Shown here in pieces: positions 1 through 6,331 of a stretch of 11,368 bases of DNA. Origin of the DNA: JAOUEE01 sp051011595 (GTDB lineage Bacteria > Actinomycetota > Acidimicrobiia > Acidimicrobiales > SHLQ01); NCBI GenBank assembly GCA_051011595.1, contig JBPCTQ010000297.1, forward strand, positions 1-11,368. Reading direction: 5' to 3'. The translations under genes and the position numbers were made by a program. Position 1 is the stretch's first letter. Each line of letters starts with the position of its first letter. The notes under the pieces were generated by a model, which did no database searches, had not been told where the DNA came from, and saw only the letters and a list, made by a program, of their open reading frames with translations.

Positions 1-47
1 CCGGTTCTGCCGTGCGGCGGAGCCACCCTGCCTATCCGGCGGAGAGC

Positions 48-289
48 CTCAACCAGCATGTGGACCGCAAGCGCCTCCCCGCACGACCGGCGGAGCCGGA
101 TCGGGCTACCGACCGCTCCTCGACCAGCCTGCGGACCGCAAGCGCCGTTCCGGCCGGGCGGCGGAGCCACCCGGCCTACCCGGCTGGGAGCCTCGACCAG
201 CCTGCGGACCGCAAGCGCCTCTCCGCCCGACCGGCGGAGCCGGATCGGGCTACCGACCGCTTCTCAACCAGCCTGCGGACTGCAAGCGC
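48..289. repeat. Four copies of a 27-bp element at about 72-bp spacing
   Basis: Copies lie at 48-74, 119-145, 192-218 and 263-289, spaced 71, 73 and 71 bp. Each begins CTCRACCAGC and ends GACYGCAAGCGC. The middle two copies are identical, the first is the most diverged (CATGTGG for CCTGCGG), and the last has one C-to-T change in the core and A for G at position 4. The core TGCGG-A-CCGCA is a near-palindrome that is broken in the first and last copies. No function is evident; an intergenic dispersed repeat is the simplest reading. Confidence 0.75.
85..260. repeat. Identical 32-bp repeat pair
   Basis: Positions 85-116 and 229-260 are identical over 32 bases, starting GACCGGCGGAGCC and ending GGGCTACCGACCGC, exactly 144 bp apart. 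Within it AGCC and GGCT could pair around a six-base loop. It forms the other half of the repeat unit, alternating with the 27-bp element. Confidence 0.7.
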
Positions 290-374
290 ACCTTCGGTGT
301 AGTGACAGTCGGCCGGGCGGTGGAGCCACCCCGCCGACCCGAGGGCGAGTCCCGTGGCGAGAATCGGCGTCAGC

Positions 375-935
375 TCATGGCGCCAGCGACGGGTCGGGCT
401 CCGATGGGACTGACAGCGACCTGTAGGCGCTCGTCGCCGTGAAGCGGCGCCAACCGCCCTGCACGCAGAGCACGACGAGGTCCTGTCCGAGGTAGATGAG
501 CCAGTACGGACACAGCACGACGAGGGTGGCGGTCAGTAGGGAAGCGGGGACCTCGAGCCAACCGCCCTGCCAGAGGCGTAGCCAATAGCCGGCGAGCATC
601 ACGACGAGAACCGGGAAGGGCAAGAACAGCCGAATGGGCGTGGGAAACCTGGTCGACAGTCGATCCCACACGACCCCGATCACCAGGGCTCCGACACCAC
701 CCAGGACCCCGCCGGCAGCGCAGTATCCGAACACGAAGAGAATCTCGGCCGTCGTCTGCGTGCCTTCGAGCAACAGTGCGAACAACAAGAACAGGCCGAA
801 GAGGCCGGCCATGGTGAAGGCCGCTGCGATCGTCGCGCAGGCTGTCGGTACGACATGCCTACCGAGCCACGAGTACCTCCGAGCGACTCTTCGGAGCATG
901 TCTGACTCGAACTCCATCGAGGCCCATTGTCCCAC
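375..935 (-). CDS. Small four-helix integral membrane protein, function unknown
   Basis: I do not recognise a family. The 186-residue product has hydrophobic segments at about 29-56, 66-89, 101-119 and 130-150, a basic N-terminal stretch (LRRVARR, 14-20) and a short hydrophilic tail. This suggests a polytopic inner-membrane protein. Gly/Ala-rich helix 2 (AAGGVLGGVGALVIG) is typical of close helix packing. The GTG at 935 is the longest start; ATG codons at 917 and 899 are equally plausible and none has a strong Shine-Dalgarno sequence. The gene follows the SufR-like regulator in the same direction with a 71-bp gap, so the two could be co-transcribed. No catalytic or transport signature is visible. 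Confidence 0.75.
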   Translation of the reverse strand: MGQWASMEFESDMLRRVARRYSWLGRHVVPTACATIAAAFTMAGLFGLFLLFALLLEGTQTTAEILFVFGYCAAGGVLGGVGALVIGVVWDRLSTRFPTPIRLFLPFPVLVVMLAGYWLRLWQGGWLEVPASLLTATLVVLCPYWLIYLGQDLVVLCVQGGWRRFTATSAYRSLSVPSEPDPSLAP

Positions 936-1006
936 CGCTACCCGCCTGGGAGTCCTCGACGCCCTGCGGACTGGTTTCGCCGCGCTGATGCCCGCGGTTG
1001 GGCCGG

Positions 1007-1654
1007 TCAGGGTTTGGAGCGGATCTGGTACACGCAGCGGGAGTCACCGGCGAGGAGGTGCTGGGTTCGCTCCACCTCGGCATCGGGCCCGAGCACGTCT
1101 CGGAACAGCTGGAGCTCGCCGGCACACAGCCCCTGGCAGGCGGTGGCCGCTTCACACACCGGACAATGGTGCTCCACCAACAACAGATGATCGTTGTTGT
1201 CGATCACCTCGGCCATGTACCCCTGGGCCGACCGGTGTTCGGCGAGGGTGGCCACCCGCTCGCCCACGTCGGCATCGTCGGCCATGGCGGTCTCGAGCAG
1301 CCGGCGATGTCGGTCATCGCGTTCGGCCAGCACGGCCGTCACCGCCTCGGCACCGAGCGACACCCGTATGGCATCGAGAAGTTCGACGGTGAGGTCTCGG
1401 TGACGGTCCGGGAAGGCATCGATGGCCAGGGGGGTGAGCTCCCACACGGTGGCCGGTCGGCCCCGGCCCGTCGGCGGTCGGGTGCGGCCGATCACCATGC
1501 CATGGTCGACCAGGGCGTCGATCTGGGTGCGCACCGCCGGTGTGGTGACGTCGAGGGCGTCGGCCAATGCTGCGGTGGTACACGGAGAATGACGCTTGAG
1601 GTGGTCGAGCACTCGGCGCGCAGCCAGCCCCAGCGGTGTGTCGTCGGACTCCAT
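1007..1654 (-). CDS. SufR-like winged-helix Fe-S transcriptional regulator
   Basis: The 215-residue protein has an N-terminal winged helix-turn-helix (about 14-75), including the wing signature TGRGRPATVWELT (62-74), an alpha-helical middle, and a C-terminal cysteine-rich sensor. Cys164, Cys177 and Cys207 match the spacing of cluster-ligating cysteines in SufR proteins (C-x12-C plus a distal Cys near the end). Cys167 and Cys173 are extra. The context LCAGELQLFRDVLGP followed by HLLAGDSRC is the usual SufR tail. In this family a [4Fe-4S] cluster is bound and DNA binding depends on its state. Unlike in mycobacteria, no sufBDCSU genes follow; a membrane protein lies downstream and a VOC gene is divergent. 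The ATG at 1652-1654 sits directly after GCGGAG, so a leaderless transcript is possible. Regulation of the divergent gene and itself is inference. Confidence 0.88.
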   Translation of the reverse strand: MESDDTPLGLAARRVLDHLKRHSPCTTAALADALDVTTPAVRTQIDALVDHGMVIGRTRPPTGRGRPATVWELTPLAIDAFPDRHRDLTVELLDAIRVSLGAEAVTAVLAERDDRHRRLLETAMADDADVGERVATLAEHRSAQGYMAEVIDNNDHLLLVEHHCPVCEAATACQGLCAGELQLFRDVLGPDAEVERTQHLLAGDSRCVYQIRSKP

Positions 1655-1662
1655 CTCCGCAT

Positions 1663-1685
1663 GTTACCGCATTAATGAAAGTTAC
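1663..1685. promoter_or_regulatory. Candidate operator between regulator and VOC gene
   Basis: A perfect 8-bp palindrome CATTAATG (1670-1677) is flanked by direct repeats GTTAC at 1663-1667 and 1681-1685. It lies just upstream of the regulator start and just upstream of the candidate -35 for the VOC gene. This is where a divergent autoregulator would bind. It does not match the published cyanobacterial SufR palindrome (CAAC-N6-GTTG), so assignment is by position only. Confidence 0.35.
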
Positions 1686-1688
1686 TGG

Positions 1689-1717
1689 TTGACGAAATGG
1701 TGGAGTCGTGTTTGTAT
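1689..1717 (+). promoter_or_regulatory. Candidate sigma-70-type promoter for the VOC gene
   Basis: TTGACG (1689-1694) and TTGTAT (1712-1717) are separated by 17 bp, which would place a transcript start about 1724 and give a leader of about 30 nt containing the GGAGG at 1745. A second TTGACC at 1718-1723 with TATTCG 16 bp downstream (1740-1745) is a weaker alternative because that -10 overlaps the ribosome site. The stretch is AT-richer than its surroundings. Confidence 0.45.
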
Positions 1718-1744
1718 TTGACCAAGAACAGACTTTGAATATTC

Positions 1745-1749
1745 GGAGG
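1745..1749 (+). promoter_or_regulatory. Shine-Dalgarno GGAGG of the VOC gene
   Basis: GGAGG lies six bases before the ATG at 1756. It is one of the few strong ribosome sites in the window and fixes the VOC start. Confidence 0.8.
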
Positions 1750-1755
1750 TAGGTC

Positions 1756-2130
1756 ATGTTTCTCGAACACGTGAACATCACGGTCAGCGATCCTCGACAG
1801 ACCGCCGACCTCCTCGAGCGTTTGTTCGACTGGCATACCCGATGGGAGGGTCCGTCACTCATGGGCGGGCACTCGATCCACGTGGGTGACGATCGGGGCT
1901 ACCTGGCCCTGTACAGCGCCGACAACGTCGGTGACGACCCTCGGGCCGGTCGCGACGACCTGGTCGGACTGAACCACATCGGGGTGGTGGTCGACGACCT
2001 CGACGCCATCCACGACCGGGTCACCGAGGCCGGCATCGAGACCTATCACTTCATGGTGTCCGACCCGGGTCGTCGCTTCTACTTCCGGGGCCCCGACGAC
2101 ATCGAGTTCGAGGTCGTCAGTTACACCTGA
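1756..2130 (+). CDS. VOC-superfamily protein (glyoxalase/dioxygenase fold)
   Basis: The 124-residue protein shows the two beta-alpha-beta-beta-beta modules of the vicinal oxygen chelate fold. The first strand HVNITVSD starts at residue 5 and the second-module strand NHIGVVVDDLD at 73. The C-terminal FYFRGPDDIEFEVVSY (108-123) corresponds to the family's DPDGxxIEL strand. Likely metal ligands are His5, His74 and Glu119. Its size is that of single-domain VOC proteins that dimerise to form the active site. Substrate cannot be told from sequence: glyoxalase, ring-cleavage dioxygenase, isomerase and antibiotic-binding members share this pattern. It is transcribed divergently from the SufR-like regulator and converges with the lipoprotein gene, leaving one base between the stops. 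Control by the regulator is inferred from the arrangement. Confidence 0.9.
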   Translation: MFLEHVNITVSDPRQTADLLERLFDWHTRWEGPSLMGGHSIHVGDDRGYLALYSADNVGDDPRAGRDDLVGLNHIGVVVDDLDAIHDRVTEAGIETYHFMVSDPGRRFYFRGPDDIEFEVVSYT

Positions 2131-2131
2131 C

Positions 2132-2722
2132 TCAGGGGCAGGTGGCTTCGAGGGAGCCCGCCGTCGGCTCCGTCCCCGGGTCGGCCGAGCTGTCGGCGAA
2201 GAAGGTGTCAGCGGTGACCTTCTTGCCGTCGACCACGATGAACTCGGTGGGGTTGCCGGTCAGCTCGTTGTTGAAGCGGTCGGCGCTGAGCGAGACCGAC
2301 GGATCTTCGAAGTTGTCGATGTCGTCCAGCGACACCAGGTGTCCGAACGCGTCGATGCTGGCGTACAGCTGGAGTCCGTCCTGGATCGACGACACCACCA
2401 CCTCGGCTCCTTCCTGGCCGATCTCCTCGGCGCCGAACGCACACAACACGCTGTCGAAGACCCACTCCTGGTCGCCCACCACCAGCCGGGCGCCCCCTCC
2501 GCCCTGAGTGGCCTGGGTCTGCTCCAAGTCATCCACCAGCTCGTCGACGGCTTCGGTCGGGTCGTTCCCGCCGTCCTCGTCGGCCTCGCTCCCGTCGCCG
2601 TCGGGTGTGGCAGTCGAGGCGGTGCCGGCAGTGGTGTCGGTCGGCGTCGAGTCGCTGTCGCTCCCGCATCCCGCGGCCACAATCAACACGAACAGAATGA
2701 TGGAAAAGCCGCGACGGCTCAT
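2132..2722 (-). CDS. Small secreted lipoprotein, LpqH-like in layout
   Basis: The 196-residue protein has a short basic start (MSRRG), a hydrophobic core and a lipobox VAAGC with Cys19 as the predicted acylated residue. An acidic Thr/Asp/Glu-rich linker follows (about 21-75), then a globular domain (about 78-196). Only two cysteines remain in the mature domain (in SVLCAF and the C-terminal ATCP), likely a disulfide. The layout of lipobox, low-complexity linker and a beta-rich domain with one early and one terminal Cys recalls the mycobacterial 19-kDa antigen LpqH family, but I cannot show homology. It is expected on the outer face of the cytoplasmic membrane. Start ATG 2722 has GGGAGA upstream. 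It follows rlmI on the same strand with a 66-bp gap. Confidence 0.88.
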   Translation of the reverse strand: MSRRGFSIILFVLIVAAGCGSDSDSTPTDTTAGTASTATPDGDGSEADEDGGNDPTEAVDELVDDLEQTQATQGGGGARLVVGDQEWVFDSVLCAFGAEEIGQEGAEVVVSSIQDGLQLYASIDAFGHLVSLDDIDNFEDPSVSLSADRFNNELTGNPTEFIVVDGKKVTADTFFADSSADPGTEPTAGSLEATCP

Positions 2723-2728
2723 GAGGTG

Positions 2729-2734
2729 TCTCCC
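2729..2734 (-). promoter_or_regulatory. Shine-Dalgarno GGGAGA of the lipoprotein gene
   Basis: GGGAGA on the minus strand lies six bases before the ATG at 2722 and supports that start. Confidence 0.6.
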
Positions 2735-2788
2735 GCAGTTGCTGGTGCGTGAGTTGATCAGACCACCGTGTCGTGGTGCAACCGACGG

Positions 2789-4030
2789 CTATTCGACTCG
2801 GGCGAAGATGGCGTCGAGGTAGGCGCCCTGGGCGAACCCGATTGGATGATCGAGAGGGTGGCCGTGTCCGGACACGTCGCCCAACGAGCGGGCGGCGGCG
2901 GCCGCTCCGGCGCGAACGGCCGCCTCGAGCTGGACGCCGTTCACGCGGCTCGAACAGGAGGCCTGGACCAGCCATCCTCCTGGTGTGAGCAACCCCGCAC
3001 CCAACGCGGCCAGACGGCGGTAGGCGTGTAGAGCCTTCTCGACGTCAGCGGCCCGATTGGCGAACGAGGGCGGATCCACTATCAACAGGTCGAATCGGGC
3101 GCTGCCGGCCGCCAGCTCCTCCATCACCGAGAACGCGTCGCCAGCCGACGTGTGCACTCGGCATTGCCCCACCTCGGCGATCTCGGCGTTGCGGGCGACG
3201 TTGGCCGTCGCCTCGTCGAGGGCATGGCGGTTCACGTCCACGAAGCGGACTGAGGTGGCGCCACCGGCGGCCGCGTTCAGACCGAATCCGCCGGTGCAGC
3301 TGAAGACATCGAGCACCGAGGCGCCGCGGGCCAGAGCCGCCACCCTCCGCCGATTGTCCCGCTGATCGAGGAAGTGGCCGGTCTTGTGGCCCCGAGCCAG
3401 ATCGGCGCCGAAGCGCAGGTCGTTTTCGCTGAACTCGCTCGTGCCCTCGACGCGTGGGCCCATGATGGTGGCGCCGTCGTGGAGGGATCCGGGCGAGTGT
3501 CGGTCGACGGTACGGGCCCACCGCAACACGATCTGGCCGGCGCCGCTTCGCTCGGCCACCAGCGGCAACACCGACTGCAGGTGACCGAACCAGGCCGGCG
3601 AGTACAGCTTCACCACCAGCACCGACCGGTACTGGTCGACCACCAGTCCGGGCAGACCATCGTTCTCGCCATGGATCAATCGGTAGGCGTCAGTGTCCGC
3701 CGAGTCGATCAAGGGCCGACGGTGAGCGACGGCGCGGTCGACGGCGGCAGCCCACCACGATGCGTCGATCGGGGTGGGGGCACCACGATGGAGGACCCGC
3801 ACTCGGATGGGCGAGGTCGGATCCCACAGCCCGATCGCGAGAAAGTCGCGCCGGCGGTCGAAGACCACGGCCAGATCACCCGGTGCACCCTGGTGTGACG
3901 TGTGGGTGATCGACCGATCGAACACCCACGGGTGCCCACCCCGCAGCTGTCGTTCCGCATCTGGGGTGACCCGTACGGCCAGGCGACGCTCCGCGGGCGG
4001 CGTCAGGGTCGGCAGATCGAGAACGGGCAC
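2789..4030 (-). CDS. rlmI: RlmI-type 23S rRNA m5C methyltransferase
   Basis: The 413-residue protein is full length for the COG1092/RlmI family, which in E. coli methylates C1962 of 23S rRNA using S-adenosylmethionine. An N-terminal PUA-like domain (about 15-80) carries GGHPWVF. The linker has YRLIHGENDGLPGLVVDQY (116-134). The Rossmann methyltransferase domain has GHKTGHFLDQRDNRR (214-228), SAM motif I VLDVFSCTGGFG (239-250), motif IV DPPSF (319-323), and motif VI ASCSS with the likely nucleophilic Cys359. All key motifs are intact. GTG at 4030 is the start because the PUA domain begins soon after; only a weak GGGG lies upstream. It is divergent from the carotenoid oxygenase with just 20 bp between the annotated starts. 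Orthology to RlmI rather than a paralogous target is likely but not proven. Confidence 0.93.
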   Translation of the reverse strand: MPVLDLPTLTPPAERRLAVRVTPDAERQLRGGHPWVFDRSITHTSHQGAPGDLAVVFDRRRDFLAIGLWDPTSPIRVRVLHRGAPTPIDASWWAAAVDRAVAHRRPLIDSADTDAYRLIHGENDGLPGLVVDQYRSVLVVKLYSPAWFGHLQSVLPLVAERSGAGQIVLRWARTVDRHSPGSLHDGATIMGPRVEGTSEFSENDLRFGADLARGHKTGHFLDQRDNRRRVAALARGASVLDVFSCTGGFGLNAAAGGATSVRFVDVNRHALDEATANVARNAEIAEVGQCRVHTSAGDAFSVMEELAAGSARFDLLIVDPPSFANRAADVEKALHAYRRLAALGAGLLTPGGWLVQASCSSRVNGVQLEAAVRAGAAAAARSLGDVSGHGHPLDHPIGFAQGAYLDAIFARVE

Positions 4031-4050
4031 GACCCCAGTCTGCTGGAGTC

Positions 4051-5550
4051 ATGACACAATCGGGGTCCGACCAGCCCACGGGAACCATGAAGACCCACAC
4101 CCACCATCAGTTCTCATCCGCGCTCGCGCCCGACGACGACCACCTCTACCGCACCGGCGCCTGGCGTCCGCAGTCCACCGAATACGACGCCTGGGACCTC
4201 GACGTCGAGGGTGAGATCCCCGACGATCTCGAGGGCACTTACCTTCGCAACACCGAGAATCCGCTGCTGCCGGCGATCAAGCAGTACCACCCCTTCGATG
4301 GCGACGGCATGGTCCACTCCATCTCCTTCAGCAACGGTGAGGCGCAGTATCACAACCGGTTCGTGCGTACCGATGGCTTCCGAGCCGAACGAGAGGCAGC
4401 CCAGAGTCTGTGGGCCGGGGTGGCCGAGAGTCCGTCGCTGGCCATCGAGTCGGCCACGCTCGGCGCTCGCCCCAACATGAAGGACGCCTCCAGCACTGAT
4501 GTTGTGGTGCACAACGGGATGGCCCTCACCAGCTTCTATCTCTGCGGCGATCTCTACCAGCTCGACCCGGTCACCCTTGCCGACCACGACCGAGCCGACT
4601 TCGGTGGCCGATTCCCGAGCGAAGGGGTGTCGGCCCACCCCCAGGTCGACCAACACACGGGTGAGTTGTTGTTCTTCAACTACGGCACCGATCACCCCTT
4701 CATGCACTACGGCGAGGTGGCGGCCGACGGCGAGCTCACCACCTACCGTCCGATCGAGCTTCCGGGCCCGCGGCTACCACACGACATGGCCTTCACCGAG
4801 AACTACGCCATCGTCAACGACCTCCCGATGTTCTGGGATCCCGACGCCATCGAGGCCGGCCACTACTACCCCCGGTTGTTCGGTGACCTCCCGTCCCGAT
4901 TCGGCGTCATCCCCCGAGGTGGTGGGGGAGAGGTCCGATGGTTCGAGGCCGCGCCCACGTATGTCCTGCACTGGATCAACGCCTACGAGGAGGGCGACGA
5001 GATCGTGCTCGACGGCTTCTTCCAGCACGATCCGTCACCCGCGCCACGGTCGGATCTGAGCCCCCAGCACCAGCTGTTCCGGTACCTCGACCTGTTCTCG
5101 CTGCAGTCGAGGCCGCACCGCTGGCGCTTCGATCTACGCGATGGCACGTGTCGCGAGGAACCCCTCAGCGATCGCATCATGGAGTTCGGCATGATCAACG
5201 GTCGCCACGGCGGCCGCAGGTACCGCTACTCCTACAACGCGCTCCCGGCCGACGGGTGGTTCGGTTTCGAGGGAGTCATCAAACACGATCTCGAAACCGG
5301 GGTCGAAGAAGTCCATGCGCTCGACGATGGCGTGTACGCCAGCGAAACGGTGATGGCACCGCGACGGTCCTCCCGCGCCGAGGACGATGGTTATCTGGTG
5401 ACCTTCACCATGGATCTGGCCAAGGATCGTTCGCAGTGTCTCGTTTTTGATGCCGCCGACGTTGCCGGTGGTCCGGTGGCGGCCATCGACCTACCGGAGC
5501 GGATCTGCAGCGGCACCCATGCCACCTGGTTCGATCCGGGTCAGGGCTGA
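4051..5550 (+). CDS. Carotenoid cleavage oxygenase (RPE65/CCD family)
   Basis: The 499-residue protein belongs to the non-haem iron(II) dioxygenases that split conjugated double bonds in carotenoids, apocarotenoids or stilbenes. The four iron-binding histidines are recognisable: His196 in VSAHPQVD, His244 in LPHDMAFTENY, His307 in VLHWINAYEE and His490 near the C terminus in GTHATWFDP. Second-shell glutamates appear as Glu378 (IMEFGMINGRHGGRRYRY) and Glu432 (ASETVMAPR). The third, normally in an LALxExG context, seems absent: the segment reads ALTSFYLCGDLYQLD (158-172). There is no signal peptide, so it is probably cytosolic or membrane-peripheral. The start is 4051 (GGAG just upstream) or the ATG at 4087, which would leave more promoter room opposite rlmI. 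Its stop overlaps that of the convergent haem lipoprotein. Substrate is unknown. Confidence 0.93.
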   Translation: MTQSGSDQPTGTMKTHTHHQFSSALAPDDDHLYRTGAWRPQSTEYDAWDLDVEGEIPDDLEGTYLRNTENPLLPAIKQYHPFDGDGMVHSISFSNGEAQYHNRFVRTDGFRAEREAAQSLWAGVAESPSLAIESATLGARPNMKDASSTDVVVHNGMALTSFYLCGDLYQLDPVTLADHDRADFGGRFPSEGVSAHPQVDQHTGELLFFNYGTDHPFMHYGEVAADGELTTYRPIELPGPRLPHDMAFTENYAIVNDLPMFWDPDAIEAGHYYPRLFGDLPSRFGVIPRGGGGEVRWFEAAPTYVLHWINAYEEGDEIVLDGFFQHDPSPAPRSDLSPQHQLFRYLDLFSLQSRPHRWRFDLRDGTCREEPLSDRIMEFGMINGRHGGRRYRYSYNALPADGWFGFEGVIKHDLETGVEEVHALDDGVYASETVMAPRRSSRAEDDGYLVTFTMDLAKDRSQCLVFDAADVAGGPVAAIDLPERICSGTHATWFDPGQG

Positions 5551-6260
5551 CGAGGTCGAGGATCGCCGGCCTGGAGGGCCACGAACTGATCGCTGGTGAG
5601 CGGCAGCGGGTCGCAGCCGTGGTCCTGCTCACAGATCAGGTCCCACTGGGGCTCTGCCTTGGCGTGGCAGGTGGCGCAGCTTCCCCCGAACCGGTTCACC
5701 ACCTCGTCGCCGCCTCGAACCCGGATGGTGGTGCCGGCCTCGGAGACGTCCAGCTCGAAGAACTCCCAGTCATTGGTGGCCGGTGAGAATCCGGGTTCGC
5801 GTTTGATCATCGCCTCGGTGGGCACGAGCTGGACGATCGAGCCGGTGGGGTAGGTGCCGCCATCGGACGACTCGGCCACCGCCAAGGTGGCCTCGAGGTC
5901 GCCGGTGAGATTGCCCACGAAGAACCCGCGGACCGCGGCGAGGTCGTTGATGTTGACGAAATCGTCGGGACCGACCTCCACCGCAGCGGCGGTGTTGCTC
6001 GGCGCCGCAGTGGTGGTCGGTGCCGCCGCGCTCGTCGTCGGCGCCGCCGTGGCGGTGGCAGGGGCCGTTGATGGCGGTGTGCTGGTGGCCGCTGTTGATT
6101 CAATCGCCGTCGAGCTGGTGGGCGACGACGCCGTCTCATCGGTGCTGGAGTCCGAGCTGCAGGCCCACAGCACAAAGCTGAGCGCCAAGGCCGTCATCAC
6201 CGCCGGCCACGAGCGAACCCGCGGAGTGGGCTGACGGGTACGCGGGACAGGGGTCGGCAT
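5541..6260 (-). CDS. Cytochrome P460-like haem-c lipoprotein
   Basis: With the ATG at 6260 the protein is 239 residues. A basic N-region (RTRQPTPRVRS) and hydrophobic core end in lipobox LWAC, Cys34. A long Ser/Thr/Ala/Pro linker follows (about 36-93), then a globular domain with one CATCH haem-c motif (195-199). The run GTYPTGSIVQLVP, then NDWEFFELD, then GGSCATCH resembles cytochrome P460-type domains. Two further cysteines (210 and 216, ICEQDHGC) could form a disulfide. It should be a membrane-tethered extracytoplasmic monohaem electron carrier or sensor; the partner is unknown. A TTG at 6296 extends it by 12 residues and the ATG at 6197 would remove the basic region, so 6260 fits a signal peptide best, though no clear ribosome site is seen. 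Its 3' end overlaps the oxygenase gene by 10 bp. Confidence 0.85.
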   Translation of the reverse strand: MPTPVPRTRQPTPRVRSWPAVMTALALSFVLWACSSDSSTDETASSPTSSTAIESTAATSTPPSTAPATATAAPTTSAAAPTTTAAPSNTAAAVEVGPDDFVNINDLAAVRGFFVGNLTGDLEATLAVAESSDGGTYPTGSIVQLVPTEAMIKREPGFSPATNDWEFFELDVSEAGTTIRVRGGDEVVNRFGGSCATCHAKAEPQWDLICEQDHGCDPLPLTSDQFVALQAGDPRPRQP

Positions 6261-6331
6261 GGGGGTATTGCTAGGTGGAGCGGCGATCGGGCGCAATGTC
6301 GGCGACCGGCGCCGCTAGGGTCCGGGACCGC

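Larger units (their letters stand above)
14..330. repeat. Degenerate 144-bp tandem repeat, non-coding region
   Basis: Two consecutive units of about 144 bp start near 17 and 161, and a truncated third start begins near 320 after about 15 extra bases. The head of each unit is a GGAGCCAC block at 19, 163 and 322. The units differ mainly by single-base changes. An open frame runs across them (12-302), but the same sub-repeat is read in two different frames within that ORF, so the similarity is at DNA level and I do not call a gene. The region lies downstream of the 3' end of the membrane-protein gene at 375. It accounts for almost all of the gene-free first 374 bases; 331-374 shows nothing recognisable. 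The repeat may continue left of the window. Confidence 0.75.

Noticed and set aside
12..302. Open frame of 96 residues across the left-edge repeat, rich in Arg/Pro/Ser/Ala
   Set aside because: The same 27-bp element is read in two frames within it, a second frame (58-426) is also open across most of it, and there is no ribosome site or recognisable domain.
980..997. Hairpin CCGCG with an eight-base loop after the SufR-like gene, considered as a terminator
   Set aside because: The stem is only five base pairs and no T-run follows on the minus strand.
634..1675. Long plus-strand frames (252 and 225 residues) opposite the membrane-protein and SufR-like genes
   Set aside because: They are antisense to genes with clear membrane or family motifs and give low-complexity, motif-free proteins; they are shadows of high-GC coding.
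2762..2777. Hairpin ACCAC/GTGGT between rlmI and the lipoprotein gene
   Set aside because: Short stem with no T-run; expected by chance in this composition.
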